NCBI GenBank assembly: GCA_002238645.1
Contig: MPMT01000010.1
Location: 1-64,000 of the forward strand
Length of the DNA stretch: 64,000 nt
Reading direction: 5' to 3'
DNA from: Alphaproteobacteria bacterium bin52
GTDB lineage: Bacteria; Pseudomonadota; Alphaproteobacteria; Thalassobaculales; Thalassobaculaceae
Shown here in pieces: positions 27,885-36,726 of this stretch. The first letter of the stretch is position 1; each line of letters starts with the position of its first letter. The position numbers and the translations under genes are program-made. The notes below the pieces were generated by a model, which saw only the letters and a program-made list of their open reading frames with translations, made no database searches and was not told where the DNA came from.

Positions 27885-28721
27885 ATGGATATCGGTGTTT
27901 TCATCTTCGATACGGACTACAGCATCAGGGCGGACGAGCTTGCCCGGGAACTCGAGGACCGGGGATTCGAGTCCCTGTTCGTGCCGGAGCATACCCACAT
28001 TCCGACCAGCCGGAAGTCGCCGTTTCCGGGCGGTGGTCCGCTTCCCAAGCAGTACTCCCACACTCTCGACCCGTTCGTGACCCTGTCCTGGGCGGCGGCG
28101 GTGACCAGCAGGCTAAGGATCGGGACCGGGATCTGCCTGGTGCCGCAGCGTGACCCGATCGTGACCGCAAAGTCGATCGCCAGCCTCGACATGATGTCGA
28201 ACGGGCGATTCGTCTTCGGCATGGGCGGCGGCTGGAACGTCGAGGAGATGGAAGACCACGGTGCGACCTACCGGACCCGGTTCGCGATGCTGCGTGAGCA
28301 TGTACTGGCGATGAAGGCGTTGTGGGGCGAGGACGAGGCCTCCTTCAGCGGCGAGCACGTGTCCTTCGAGCCGACCTGGTCCTGGCCCAAGCCGGCACAG
28401 CAGCCGCACCCGCCACTGCTGCTCGGCGGCGAGAGCGATCACACGCTGCGCCGCGTGGTCGAATACTGCGACGGCTGGTTTCCGCGCGGTCGGGGCGGCT
28501 TCGACCCGGCCGTGGGGATGGACCGGCTTCGGCGCACCGCCGACGCTGCCGGCCGGGATATGGCAAGCCTGACTGTCAGCGTGTTCGGAGCACCGGCCGA
28601 TGCCCAGACACTCGAGAACTACGCCCAGGCCGGGATCGACCGCGCCATCCTCCCGCTGCCGTCGGAAGGGCGCGACCAGGTGCTGTCGCTGCTGGATCGC
28701 TACGGTGCGCTGCTCGGTTGA
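27885..28721 (+). CDS. LLM flavin-dependent oxidoreductase, F420-type subgroup
   Basis: A 278-residue luciferase-like protein. MDIGVFIFDTDYS, FESLFVPEHTHIPTS, GTGICLVPQRDP and GRFVFGMGGGWNVEEM resemble the subfamily commonly annotated as F420-dependent, although these proteobacterial forms may use FMN. ATG at 27885 has GGGGACGG upstream. It is divergent from the TPP-enzyme operon, 167 bp apart, and shares the same enzyme class as the last gene of that operon, so joint regulation is possible. Confidence 0.87.
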   Translation: MDIGVFIFDTDYSIRADELARELEDRGFESLFVPEHTHIPTSRKSPFPGGGPLPKQYSHTLDPFVTLSWAAAVTSRLRIGTGICLVPQRDPIVTAKSIASLDMMSNGRFVFGMGGGWNVEEMEDHGATYRTRFAMLREHVLAMKALWGEDEASFSGEHVSFEPTWSWPKPAQQPHPPLLLGGESDHTLRRVVEYCDGWFPRGRGGFDPAVGMDRLRRTADAAGRDMASLTVSVFGAPADAQTLENYAQAGIDRAILPLPSEGRDQVLSLLDRYGALLG

Positions 28722-28767
28722 GCCGGGCTGACATACGGCTGTCACACTCGCGGGGTTTTCTGCAGAC

Positions 28768-30177
28768 ATGCGCCGGTACAGGAATACCAAGATCGTCGCC
28801 ACCCTCGGCCCCGCGACAGCGGACCGTGTCCGCGAGCTGGTCGAGACCGGGGTCGATGTCTTCCGGCTAAACTTCAGTCACGGAACCCACGACGATCACC
28901 GCGCGATCTACCGGAGCATCCGCGAGACCGAGCAGGCCCTTGGCCGGCCGATCGGCATCATGGCCGATCTGCAGGGGCCCAAGCTTCGGATCGGCACCTT
29001 TCCGGACGGAGGGATCACGCTCGAGCCCGGGGATACCTTCCGGCTGCACCTGGACCCGGTCGAGGGCAGCCGGAACCGGGTGCAGCTGCCGCACCCGGAG
29101 ATCTTCGCGGCCGCGCGGGCGGGAACCGAACTACTGCTCGACGACGGTCGAATCAGGCTCAGGGTCGATCAAAGCACCGCCCGCATGCTCAAGACCGAGG
29201 TAATCACCGGAGGCAGCCTGTCGGACCGCAAGGGAGTGAACGTGCCGGGCGTGGTCCTCGACCTGTCGCCGCTCAGCGACAAGGATCACCGCGACCTCTC
29301 CTTTGCCCTCGACCTCGGCGTCGACTGGGTTGCCCTGTCCTTCGTCCAGCGTCCGGAGGACGTGGCACAGGCCCGCCGGCTCGTCGGCGGCGCTGCCAGC
29401 CTGCTGATCAAGCTCGAGAAACCCGCCGCGATCGAGCACCTCGAAGAGCTGGTCGAGATGACCGACGCCGTGATGGTCGCGCGCGGCGACCTCGGCGTCG
29501 AACTGCCGCCGGAACAGGTACCCGGGCTGCAGAAGCAGATCGTCAAGCTGTCGCGGCAGCTCGGAAAGCCCGTGATCGTCGCGACCCAGATGCTCGACTC
29601 GATGGTCCATGCACCCGCACCGACCCGGGCCGAAGCGTCCGATGTCGCCACCGCCGTCTTCGACTCGGCCGACGCGGTCATGCTGTCGGCCGAGACCGCG
29701 ACCGGTGCCTGGCCGGTCGAGGCGGTGGCCATGATGGACCGCATCATCCGCGCGGTGGAGAGTGACCGGTTCTACCACGCGCTTTCCGCCGCCAGTCATG
29801 AAGCTCCCGAACCGACCGTGTCGGACGCCATCACGCTTGCGGCACGCCAGGTGGCGGAAACCGTCAGCGCGTCCTGCATCGTCACCTACACGGTTTCCGG
29901 TTCGACGACACTGCGGGCCGCCCGGGAGCGGCCACCGGTTCCTGTCCTGTGCATCACCTCTTCCCTGCGCACCGCCCGGCGGCTGGCCATCACCTGGGGC
30001 GTGCACGCGGTCCACATCCCTCGCGAGGAACGGTTTTCCGCCGTTGTGGTTCGTGCCACTGAAAGCGCACTTGCCGAGGGTTTTGCGCGGTCGGGCGACA
30101 AGATCGTCGTTACCGCCGGCGTCCCGATGGGAACACCGGGGTCGACCAACGTGCTCAGAATAGAAAGAGTGCCGTAG
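28768..30177 (+). CDS. pyk: Pyruvate kinase
   Basis: Glycolytic enzyme transferring phosphate from PEP to ADP. The 469-residue protein has the N-terminal RNTKIVATLGPAT, substrate-binding FRLNFSHGTHDDH, catalytic Lys and metal Glu in IKLEKPAAIEHL, MVARGDLGVELPPEQVP, and the ATQMLDSM plus SADAVMLSAETATG blocks, then the C-terminal regulatory domain. Length is usual. ATG at 28768 is 46 bp after the LLM gene. It draws on the same PEP pool as PckA and EI elsewhere in the window. Confidence 0.96.
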   Translation: MRRYRNTKIVATLGPATADRVRELVETGVDVFRLNFSHGTHDDHRAIYRSIRETEQALGRPIGIMADLQGPKLRIGTFPDGGITLEPGDTFRLHLDPVEGSRNRVQLPHPEIFAAARAGTELLLDDGRIRLRVDQSTARMLKTEVITGGSLSDRKGVNVPGVVLDLSPLSDKDHRDLSFALDLGVDWVALSFVQRPEDVAQARRLVGGAASLLIKLEKPAAIEHLEELVEMTDAVMVARGDLGVELPPEQVPGLQKQIVKLSRQLGKPVIVATQMLDSMVHAPAPTRAEASDVATAVFDSADAVMLSAETATGAWPVEAVAMMDRIIRAVESDRFYHALSAASHEAPEPTVSDAITLAARQVAETVSASCIVTYTVSGSTTLRAARERPPVPVLCITSSLRTARRLAITWGVHAVHIPREERFSAVVVRATESALAEGFARSGDKIVVTAGVPMGTPGSTNVLRIERVP

Positions 30178-30329
30178 CCGCGGTTGCCTTCCGACCCAGT
30201 CTTTGTCAAGCTTGTTCCATGCACGGCTTCCGGCGAGGCTGGGCGCACCGCACCCTCACTCGCGGGGATGGAACCGTGCCAGAGCCGTCGCGAACGCGCC
30301 GGTTCCACGTTCAGTACGGAACAAGGTAA
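30178..30329 (+). other. Leader region of the cold-shock gene
   Basis: About 150 bases between pyk and the cold-shock gene with no gene of their own. Cold-shock mRNAs often have long structured leaders, so this may be a regulatory 5' untranslated region; no specific structure could be assigned by eye. Confidence 0.3.
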
Positions 30330-30542
30330 ATGCCTGTAGGAAAGATCAAGTGGTTCAACCACGCCAAGGGGTACGGATTCATTCAGCCCGACGAAGGCGG
30401 CAACGACGTGTTCGTACACATCACCGCCCTGCATCGCTCGGGCATCCAGGGAGTCAACGAGGGCGACAGCGTCAGCTATGACCTGGTGGCCGGCAGGGAT
30501 GGCCGGTCCGCAGCGGACAATCTCTCGCTCGTCGACACCTGA
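30330..30542 (+). CDS. Cold-shock domain protein (CspA family)
   Basis: A 70-residue single cold-shock domain, a small beta-barrel that binds single-stranded RNA/DNA. Both RNA-binding motifs are intact: KGYGFIQP (RNP1) and VFVHITAL (RNP2), with the opening GKIKWFNHAKG. Length is typical of CspA. ATG at 30330 follows AAGGTAA-like sequence. Convergent with cobT, 13 bp between stop codons. Which Csp paralogue it is cannot be told. Confidence 0.95.
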   Translation: MPVGKIKWFNHAKGYGFIQPDEGGNDVFVHITALHRSGIQGVNEGDSVSYDLVAGRDGRSAADNLSLVDT

Positions 30543-30555
30543 CGACGCGGTTGCG

Positions 30556-31584
30556 TCAGTCGCGTTCGGAGACGCCCGCCTCCGCAAAGGTGGCCATGCC
30601 CTGGTGGCATGCGGCAGCGGCCTGCAGCAGGCCGATGGCCAGGGTCGCGCCCGAGCCCTCGCCAAGGCGCATCGCGAGGTCAAGCAGCGGTTTCCTGTCA
30701 ATGCGCTCAAGCAGGCGTCGGTGACCGGGCTCGACGGAACAGTGGGCGACCTGGCAGTGATCGATGGCGCGCGGGCATACCGCATGCAGGACTGCCGCGG
30801 CCGCAGTACAGGCAAATCCGTCGAGCAGCACGGGAACCCGGGCCATCCGGGCCGCAAGCACCGCTCCGGCGATAGCGGCCAGTTCCAGTCCGCCGAGAGC
30901 CGCCAGGATGCCGAGCGGATCACCCGCCCGATCGCGATGACGGGCGGCGGCGTGTTCGACGATCCTGATCTTGCGGCGAAGTGTCTCCCCCGCCACTCCG
31001 GTGCCGGTGCCGGTCCAGTCGGCCGCGGTCCCGCCGTGGAGCGCAAGGCACAGTGCGGCGGCCGAGGTGGTGTTGCCAATCCCCATCTCGCCGAGGCATA
31101 TCAGGTCGATACCCGGTTCCACCGCCGTCATCCCGTAGGCGATCGCGGTGACACATTCCTGCTCGCTCATGGCCGGGTTCTCGACGAAGTCCGCCGTCGG
31201 TCTGTCCAGTCCGAGTTCGTAGACGCGAAGATCGGCATCGAACAGCCGGCACAGCTGGTTGACCGCCGCGCCTCCTGCCACGAAGTTGGCGACCATCTGC
31301 GCGGTGACCTCGGGTGGATAGGCCGACACACCGCGTGCCGCCACCCCGTGGTTGCCGGCGAAGACCGCGGTACGGGGGTGACTGATTGCCGGAGGATGCC
31401 GGCCCTGCCATTCGGCCATCCAGCAGGCGAGGTCTTCCAGCCGGCCGAGGGACCCCTCGGGCTTGGTCAGCACCCGCTCGCGCGCCGCGGCCGCGGTGCC
31501 GGCCTCGAGATCGGCACCGGGCAGGTTGCCGATCAGCGTGCGGATCTCGTCGAGCGAGGAAACCGCTCCTGCCACGTGGTTCAT
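30556..31584 (-). CDS. cobT: Nicotinate-nucleotide-dimethylbenzimidazole phosphoribosyltransferase
   Basis: CobT makes alpha-ribazole phosphate, the lower ligand precursor of cobalamin. The 342-residue product has the family blocks TKPEGSLGRLEDLA, FAGNHGVAARGVSAYP, CLGEMGIGNTTSAAAL and the catalytic Glu309 in RLGEGSGATLA. ATG at 31584. It is divergent from cobS-cobC, so the three genes for nucleotide-loop assembly face each other across a 131-bp promoter region. No cobalamin riboswitch was recognised there. Confidence 0.95.
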   Translation of the reverse strand: MNHVAGAVSSLDEIRTLIGNLPGADLEAGTAAAARERVLTKPEGSLGRLEDLACWMAEWQGRHPPAISHPRTAVFAGNHGVAARGVSAYPPEVTAQMVANFVAGGAAVNQLCRLFDADLRVYELGLDRPTADFVENPAMSEQECVTAIAYGMTAVEPGIDLICLGEMGIGNTTSAAALCLALHGGTAADWTGTGTGVAGETLRRKIRIVEHAAARHRDRAGDPLGILAALGGLELAAIAGAVLAARMARVPVLLDGFACTAAAAVLHAVCPRAIDHCQVAHCSVEPGHRRLLERIDRKPLLDLAMRLGEGSGATLAIGLLQAAAACHQGMATFAEAGVSERD

Positions 31585-31715
31585 GATCACCCCTGCCAGA
31601 CCGCGCGCGGAACGGGCCCGGCGCCACCGGTCGCGCCAGCCTATACGCCGGGACGGCGGCGTTGGAAACCCGCCGCGGTGCAGGTGCGTTCCCGAAGGCA
31701 AACACCAGGCCGATC

Positions 31716-32525
31716 ATGCGGCCCGAACCGCTGACCGACATGTCGTCCCCGCGCCGCGTGCTGCGTGATCTCGCCACCGCAACGGCATTCCTGACCCGCA
31801 TCCCGCTCGCCCTCGAAGAGCCGCCGCAGTTGATGCGCACGGCCTGGTGCTTTCCGGTGGTCGGAGCGGGGATCGGGCTGTTCGCGGGTCTGGTCCTGGC
31901 GCTCGCCGCGTGGCTCGGATTGCCGCCACTGGCCTGCAGCCTGTGTGCGCTGGCGGCGGCGGCGGCGGCGACCGGCGCCCTGCATGAAGACGGTCTCGCC
32001 GACCTCGCCGACGGTCTCGGCTGTCCCGACCCCGAACGACGGCTGGCGGCGATGCGCGACAGCCGTATTGGAACCTGGGGTGTCCTGGCGCTGGTGCTGA
32101 TGATCGCGCTGAAGTCTGCCGCCGTCGCGGCGATCCTGCAGGGTGCGGGCGCACTCGCAGCCCTGCTGGCATTCGTCTCTGCCCTTGCCGCCGGCCGGGC
32201 CGCCATGGTGGCCGCGGCATCGGTGCTGGAACCGGCATGCGACGACGGGCTCGCTCACGCCGCCGGGCACCCGGAACACAGAACCGCGGTCTTCGGGCTC
32301 GCCTGCGCTGGAGGACTGCTTGTCGTCATGCTTCCCGTCCCCGCCGCGGCCGTGGTGCTGGTGGCGGCACTCGTCGGCGCGGCAGTCGTGGCCGGTGTGG
32401 CGTCGCGGACCCTCGGCGGGTATACAGGCGATGTCCTCGGCGGCATGGAACAGGTCGCCGAGATCCTTGCGCTGCTGGCGCTGGCGGCGTGGTTCGGAGC
32501 AGATCCGGGCATGGGACCGACATGA
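31716..32525 (+). CDS. cobS: Adenosylcobinamide-GDP ribazoletransferase (cobalamin synthase)
   Basis: Inner-membrane enzyme joining adenosylcobinamide-GDP and alpha-ribazole. The 269-residue protein is largely hydrophobic with five or six predicted membrane segments and has the acidic signature HEDGLADLADGLG followed by RLAAMRDSRIGTWG, both diagnostic. The start is ATG at 31716; 31740 (MSSPRRVL) is an alternative. Its stop overlaps cobC as ATGA. Confidence 0.93.
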   Translation: MRPEPLTDMSSPRRVLRDLATATAFLTRIPLALEEPPQLMRTAWCFPVVGAGIGLFAGLVLALAAWLGLPPLACSLCALAAAAAATGALHEDGLADLADGLGCPDPERRLAAMRDSRIGTWGVLALVLMIALKSAAVAAILQGAGALAALLAFVSALAAGRAAMVAAASVLEPACDDGLAHAAGHPEHRTAVFGLACAGGLLVVMLPVPAAAVVLVAALVGAAVVAGVASRTLGGYTGDVLGGMEQVAEILALLALAAWFGADPGMGPT

Positions 32526-33142
32526 ACGAGACACGCTGGCATATCGTGCGCCACGCCCCGGTCCCGAACCCGGGCCAGCGCATCTACGGCGCGTCGGACC
32601 GACCGGCCGACACGTCGGACGATGACGCGTTTCGCGTCCTGGCCGGCCGGCTGCCGCCCGGATCGGTGAGCGTGACCAGCCATCTGATGCGGACGCGCCA
32701 GACACTCGATGCGATCCGCGCCGCCGGTCTCGGCCTGCCCGACCCGGTGATCGATGCACGCCTCGGTGAACAGGACCTCGGGGACTGGACCGGACGAACC
32801 TACGACGAGGTCCGGGCGCTCCAGGGCGATGGTTGGAACAGGTTCTGGCTGGCTCCGGCGGACGAGGTTCCGCCCGGCGGCGAGAGCTTTGCCGGCCTGG
32901 CGATGCGGGTGCACGAGTGCCTGGACCAGCTGAGCGAGCGCTGGCGCGGCCGCAACGTGGTCTGTGTCGCCCACGGCGGGACCATCCGCGCCGCCCTTGC
33001 CCTTGCACTCGGCATCGAACCGGCAAACGCACTCGGTTTTTCGGTCGACACGCTTTCAACCACCCTGATTGACAGGCTTCATCCGGAATCCGGGTTCGAT
33101 GGCGGCTGGCGTGTCAGGGGAACCAACCTCCCCGCCCGCTAG
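32522..33142 (+). CDS. cobC: Histidine phosphatase family protein, probable alpha-ribazole phosphatase
   Basis: A 206-residue phosphoglycerate-mutase-like phosphatase. The catalytic RH pair is in WHIVRHAPVP, with conserved SHLMRTRQT, the acid-base LGEQDLGDWTG and the second His in CVAHGGTIRAAL. In this context it most likely removes phosphate from alpha-ribazole phosphate in cobalamin assembly. ATG at 32522 overlaps the cobS stop by 4 bp, supporting a coupled cobSC operon. Confidence 0.85.
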   Translation: MNETRWHIVRHAPVPNPGQRIYGASDRPADTSDDDAFRVLAGRLPPGSVSVTSHLMRTRQTLDAIRAAGLGLPDPVIDARLGEQDLGDWTGRTYDEVRALQGDGWNRFWLAPADEVPPGGESFAGLAMRVHECLDQLSERWRGRNVVCVAHGGTIRAALALALGIEPANALGFSVDTLSTTLIDRLHPESGFDGGWRVRGTNLPAR

Positions 33143-33183
33143 GCGCGGTCGGGCGGCAGTGCCGTCGGTCGCGGAGTGAGGCG

Positions 33184-34404
33184 ATGGCGCGCCCGTTGTC
33201 CCTGAAGGCCGAGGGGTTCCGCACCGCGAGCCTGTGTGCCGCGCTGGCCGTGTTTGTCCCCGCCGGATTGCTGGCCAAGATCACACTGGTCCCCGTGTTC
33301 GGACTGCTCGCGATCTCGCTGCTGGGCGCAACCGCGCTCACCCGCACGGCGCAGTTGCGACCCATGACCCTGCCGGGCGTGGTCACCGTGGTCCTGGTGG
33401 TTCACATGACCGGTGTCCTCGGCCTTCTGTCCATCTGTTCGGGCTGCAGCGGATGGGCGGCCGGGAAGGCGCTGGCGCTCGCGCTCATCGTGTGGACCGC
33501 ATCCTGCGGCGCCGCCGCCGGACTTGGCGTGTGCGCACGCCGGCGGATCGCGTACTGGCTGATCGGCGGTCTCGGCGCCGCGGTGGCGCTGCTGTTGTTC
33601 GAGAACACGACCGGCGGGATGATCTCGCTCAGGCTCGCGTCCGACCCGGCCAACCAGGGCTGGCCGCTGGTCCGCTACAACCGCGCGACCAGCGCGCTGG
33701 TCCTGCTTGCCTGGCCGGCTGCCGGGTGGCTGTGGAGCCAGCACCGGCGCGGCGCGGCGTGGCTTCTGATCGCACTCGTGACGGGTGTTGCCTGTATCGG
33801 TGATTCTGCGTCTGCCGCGACCGCCGCCCTGCTCGCCACCGGCGTCTTTGCACTAGCCTGCCTTGCGCCGCGTGCCGTCATGTGGTGCGGAATCGGGTTC
33901 ACGGCAGGACTGGCCGCGACCGCGCCCTGGCTGTTCCTTGCCCTGCCGGACTGGCTGGAACCGCTGGCGGACACCGTTCCGGCCACCGTGCTGCACCGCG
34001 TCGAGATCTGGCACGCGACCGCGACCGCGATCCTGGACCGGCCGCTGCTGGGCCACGGTGTCGACGCGACACGAGAACTCGACCTGGTGACCATCGGCGC
34101 ACGGCCGTACCGGCTGCTCACGGCCAATCCCAGTCATCCGCACAGCCTGGTCCTGCAGCTGTGGCTCGACCTCGGCCTGATCGGAGTGGTGTCCGCGGGA
34201 CTGCTGCTGTGGTGCATCATCCGGCACGTCACCGCCCTGCCGGACCCGTGGCGCGGCGCCGCGCTTGCCGCCGCGGCGGCCGGGGTGTTCACTGCACTGG
34301 TGTCATACGGCATCTGGCAGGAAACCTGGCTCTGCATTGCCGCAATCACCGTGCTGGCATTCCGGGCGCTGACCGGGGATGCGGACCCGCAGGGGAGAGG
34401 ATGA
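33184..34404 (+). CDS. O-antigen ligase/polymerase-like membrane protein
   Basis: A 406-residue protein with about ten hydrophobic segments and one larger loop near residues 260-325. That loop holds HRVEIWHATATAILDRPLLG, then NPSHPHSLVLQLWLDLGL, the hallmark of the O-antigen ligase (WaaL/Wzy) family, which moves polysaccharide between lipid carriers at the periplasmic face. No glycosyltransferase or LPS gene is adjacent. It is 41 bp after cobC and its stop overlaps the following dehydrogenase start (ATGA). Confidence 0.8.
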   Translation: MARPLSLKAEGFRTASLCAALAVFVPAGLLAKITLVPVFGLLAISLLGATALTRTAQLRPMTLPGVVTVVLVVHMTGVLGLLSICSGCSGWAAGKALALALIVWTASCGAAAGLGVCARRRIAYWLIGGLGAAVALLLFENTTGGMISLRLASDPANQGWPLVRYNRATSALVLLAWPAAGWLWSQHRRGAAWLLIALVTGVACIGDSASAATAALLATGVFALACLAPRAVMWCGIGFTAGLAATAPWLFLALPDWLEPLADTVPATVLHRVEIWHATATAILDRPLLGHGVDATRELDLVTIGARPYRLLTANPSHPHSLVLQLWLDLGLIGVVSAGLLLWCIIRHVTALPDPWRGAALAAAAAGVFTALVSYGIWQETWLCIAAITVLAFRALTGDADPQGRG

Positions 34405-35351
34405 TGTCTGACTATCCGGACCACACACAGGTGCGACGGATCGCGGTGCTCGGGACGGGAACCATCGGCGCGAGCTGGGCCGCGTGGTTCCTGGCACGTG
34501 GCTACGCGGTCGACGCCTGGGACCCTGCCGGCGGCTGGGAACAGCGGCTGGCATCGTTCATCGAGACTGCCTGGCCACACCTCGAGGCGCTGGGGCTTGC
34601 CGACGGTGCCGACCGCGCTGCAGTCACCCTTCACCCCACGGCGGCGGCAGCCGTCGCGGGCGCGGACTTCGTGCAGGAAAGCGCACCGGAACGGCTCGAC
34701 GTCAAGCGGGCGCTCTACCGCGACATCGATCCGGCCCTGCCCGCGGGAACCATCCTGTCGTCGAGCACCTCGGGACTAATCATGAGCGAACTGCAGGAGG
34801 GTCTCGACTCGGCCGGTCGGTTCGTTGTCGGCCATCCCTTCAATCCTCCCCACCTGATTCCGCTGGTCGAGGTGGTGGCCGGCAGGCGGACCGATCCGAA
34901 CGCCGCCGACTGGGCCATCGGGTTCTATCGCCATGTCGGCAAGCACCCGATCCGGATCCGCAAGGAAGTTCCGGGCCATCTCGCCAACCGTCTGCAGGCG
35001 GCGCTGTTTCGCGAGGCCGTGCTCGCGGTGCAGTACGGCCTGGCGTCGGTCGAGGACATCGATGCCGCGGTAAGCCGCGGCCCCGGTCTGCGCTGGGCGC
35101 TCATGGGGCCGCACATGACCATGAACCTTGCCGGCGGAGCGGCCGGTTACAGGGGAATGCTCGGGCACTTCGCGCCAGGGATGCAGGCCTGGTGGGAAAC
35201 CATGACCGAAAACCCGGTACTGGCCGGCGAGCTCGCGGAGACGATTGTCGCGGGCGTGGAGGAGGAAGCCGGCGAGCGCAGCATCGAGGAACTCGAAGCC
35301 GAACGCGACGCGCGGCTGATCGGCATACTCGGCGTTCTGGGTCGCGGGTGA
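34401..35351 (+). CDS. 3-hydroxyacyl-CoA dehydrogenase family protein, carnitine dehydrogenase-like
   Basis: A 316-residue NAD-dependent dehydrogenase. The Rossmann motif is IAVLGTGTIGASWAAWFLA, then QESAPERLDVKRAL, the family signature HPFNPPHLIPLVEVV, and a C-terminal domain with GPGLRWALMGPHMTMNLAG, a block shared by L-carnitine 3-dehydrogenase and L-gulonate dehydrogenase. It is too short for a fatty-acid oxidation enzyme. The start is ATG 34401 or the adjacent 34404, after AGGGGAGAGG. It is coupled at both ends with its neighbours. Confidence 0.85.
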   Translation: MMSDYPDHTQVRRIAVLGTGTIGASWAAWFLARGYAVDAWDPAGGWEQRLASFIETAWPHLEALGLADGADRAAVTLHPTAAAAVAGADFVQESAPERLDVKRALYRDIDPALPAGTILSSSTSGLIMSELQEGLDSAGRFVVGHPFNPPHLIPLVEVVAGRRTDPNAADWAIGFYRHVGKHPIRIRKEVPGHLANRLQAALFREAVLAVQYGLASVEDIDAAVSRGPGLRWALMGPHMTMNLAGGAAGYRGMLGHFAPGMQAWWETMTENPVLAGELAETIVAGVEEEAGERSIEELEAERDARLIGILGVLGRG

Positions 35352-35362
35352 GACCGACCGCC

Positions 35363-36628
35363 ATGGCATCCGCACCGCGGCGCGTGATCGTCGTCGGCGC
35401 CGGGATCGTCGGGGTGAGCGCGGGGCTCTGCCTGACCCGGGAGGGGCACGAGGTACTGATCGTTGACCCGAGGGCTCCGGGACGCGCGACGTCGTTCGGC
35501 AATGCCGGATCGATCGCCGTGGACAGCATCTGGCCGGTCAGCACGCCAGGCGCATGGATGCAGGTACCGCGCATGCTGCTTGACCCGGCGGCGCCACTGC
35601 GCATCCGCTGGCCCTACCTGCCCCGGATGTCCCCGTGGCTGTTCCGGTTCCTGGCGGCGGGGCTCCCGTCGCGGGTCGAGCGCATTGCCTCGGAAATCCA
35701 TGCGCTGAACCGGGACGCGATGGCGGCCCACGAGGCGCTGATGGCGGAGAACCGGATCAACGACATTGTCCGCCCCACCGGGTGGCTCAAGGTGTACGCA
35801 TCCCGGGCCGCGTTCGACGCCACCGCAGCGGAACGCGCGGCGCTGAAACGCAACGGTCTCGCGGCGGAGGAACTCGGACCGGACGAGATCCGGCAACTCG
35901 AGCCGGGGCTCGCCCACCACTTCACCCGCGGCATCTTTCAGCCGGCCAACGGTTTCGTCACCCAGCCCTCGGCACTGACAGATGCCTACGCCGAAGCGTT
36001 CGTTCGCCGGTCCGGACGGATCCTGCCGGAGCGCGCAGTGCGCTTCGAGTTCGAAGGCAACCGGCCGGTCCGGCTGGTGACCGACCTCGGCATCCATGCC
36101 GCCGACTGTTTCGTGATCTGCGCCGGCGCCTGGTCCCGACCGCTGGCAGCCATGCTCGGCTCCCGCGTGCCGCTGGATACCGAGCGGGGCTACCACCTGA
36201 ATCTCGGTCTCGAGGCCGGTCCCGGGCTGCGCCGGCCGGTCGTGGTCGGGGACCACGGGTTCGTGCTCGCGCCCATGCGCGACGGACTGAGGCTCACGTC
36301 GGGCGTCGAGTTTGCCGGGCTCGCCGCACCGCCGGACTTTCGCCGGATCTACCGGATGCTGGCCCTGGCGCGCAAAGCCCTGCCGGGGCTCGGCGAGACG
36401 GTCAGCCGCGAATGGATGGGGTTCCGTCCATCGTTTCCGGACAGCAAGCCGGTGCTGGGCGCCTCGCCGCACCACGACAACGTCTTCTTCGGTTTCGGCC
36501 ACGGACATCTCGGGCTGACCCTGTCCGCCCGCACGGGGCAGCTGATCGCCGACCTGGTTGCCGGACGCGATCCCGGAATCGATCTGGCGCCATACCGGGC
36601 CGACCGGTTCGGGGGCCTCGGCGCATGA
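35363..36628 (+). CDS. FAD-dependent D-amino-acid dehydrogenase-like protein
   Basis: A ~421-residue DAO-family flavoprotein of DadA type. RVIVVGAGIVGVSAGLCLTR binds the FAD ADP moiety; TSFGNAGSIAVDSIWPVSTPG and PTGWLKVYAS follow, with the C-terminal GFGHGHLGLTLSARTGQLIA. Such enzymes deaminate D-amino acids or hydroxyproline to 2-oxo acids. ATG at 35363 is preferred; an in-frame GTG at 35348 overlaps the upstream stop (GTGA) and could be the real start. It follows the carnitine dehydrogenase-like gene. Confidence 0.87.
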   Translation: MASAPRRVIVVGAGIVGVSAGLCLTREGHEVLIVDPRAPGRATSFGNAGSIAVDSIWPVSTPGAWMQVPRMLLDPAAPLRIRWPYLPRMSPWLFRFLAAGLPSRVERIASEIHALNRDAMAAHEALMAENRINDIVRPTGWLKVYASRAAFDATAAERAALKRNGLAAEELGPDEIRQLEPGLAHHFTRGIFQPANGFVTQPSALTDAYAEAFVRRSGRILPERAVRFEFEGNRPVRLVTDLGIHAADCFVICAGAWSRPLAAMLGSRVPLDTERGYHLNLGLEAGPGLRRPVVVGDHGFVLAPMRDGLRLTSGVEFAGLAAPPDFRRIYRMLALARKALPGLGETVSREWMGFRPSFPDSKPVLGASPHHDNVFFGFGHGHLGLTLSARTGQLIADLVAGRDPGIDLAPYRADRFGGLGA

Positions 36629-36655
36629 GATCGGAATGGTTGCGATTCTATCGTG

Positions 36656-36685
36656 TTGCGTTGCGATGCTCCCAGCGCGTATTCT
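36656..36685 (+). promoter_or_regulatory. Possible sigma-70-type promoter for the OmpA-like lipoprotein
   Basis: TTGCGT (36656-36661) and TATTCT (36680-36685) are separated by 18 bases, 41 bp before the start codon, which itself follows GGAGGT. The match to consensus is moderate and judged by eye only. Confidence 0.3.
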
Positions 36686-36726
36686 GTTTGCCGTGTTCGA
36701 GCCCGTTGCATTATTCGGAGGTTGGA

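Noticed and set aside
26092-28080. 662-codon plus-strand frame opposite the TPP-enzyme gene
   Set aside because: Shadow of an intact TPP enzyme; no domain and no ribosome site.
31585-31715. Cobalamin riboswitch between cobT and cobS
   Set aside because: Only 131 bp, and no B12-box sequence or expected paired segments could be found on either strand.
33132-33156. CCGCCCG/CGGGCGG hairpin after cobC as a terminator
   Set aside because: Stem lies partly in the cobC coding end, loop is 11 bases and no T run follows.
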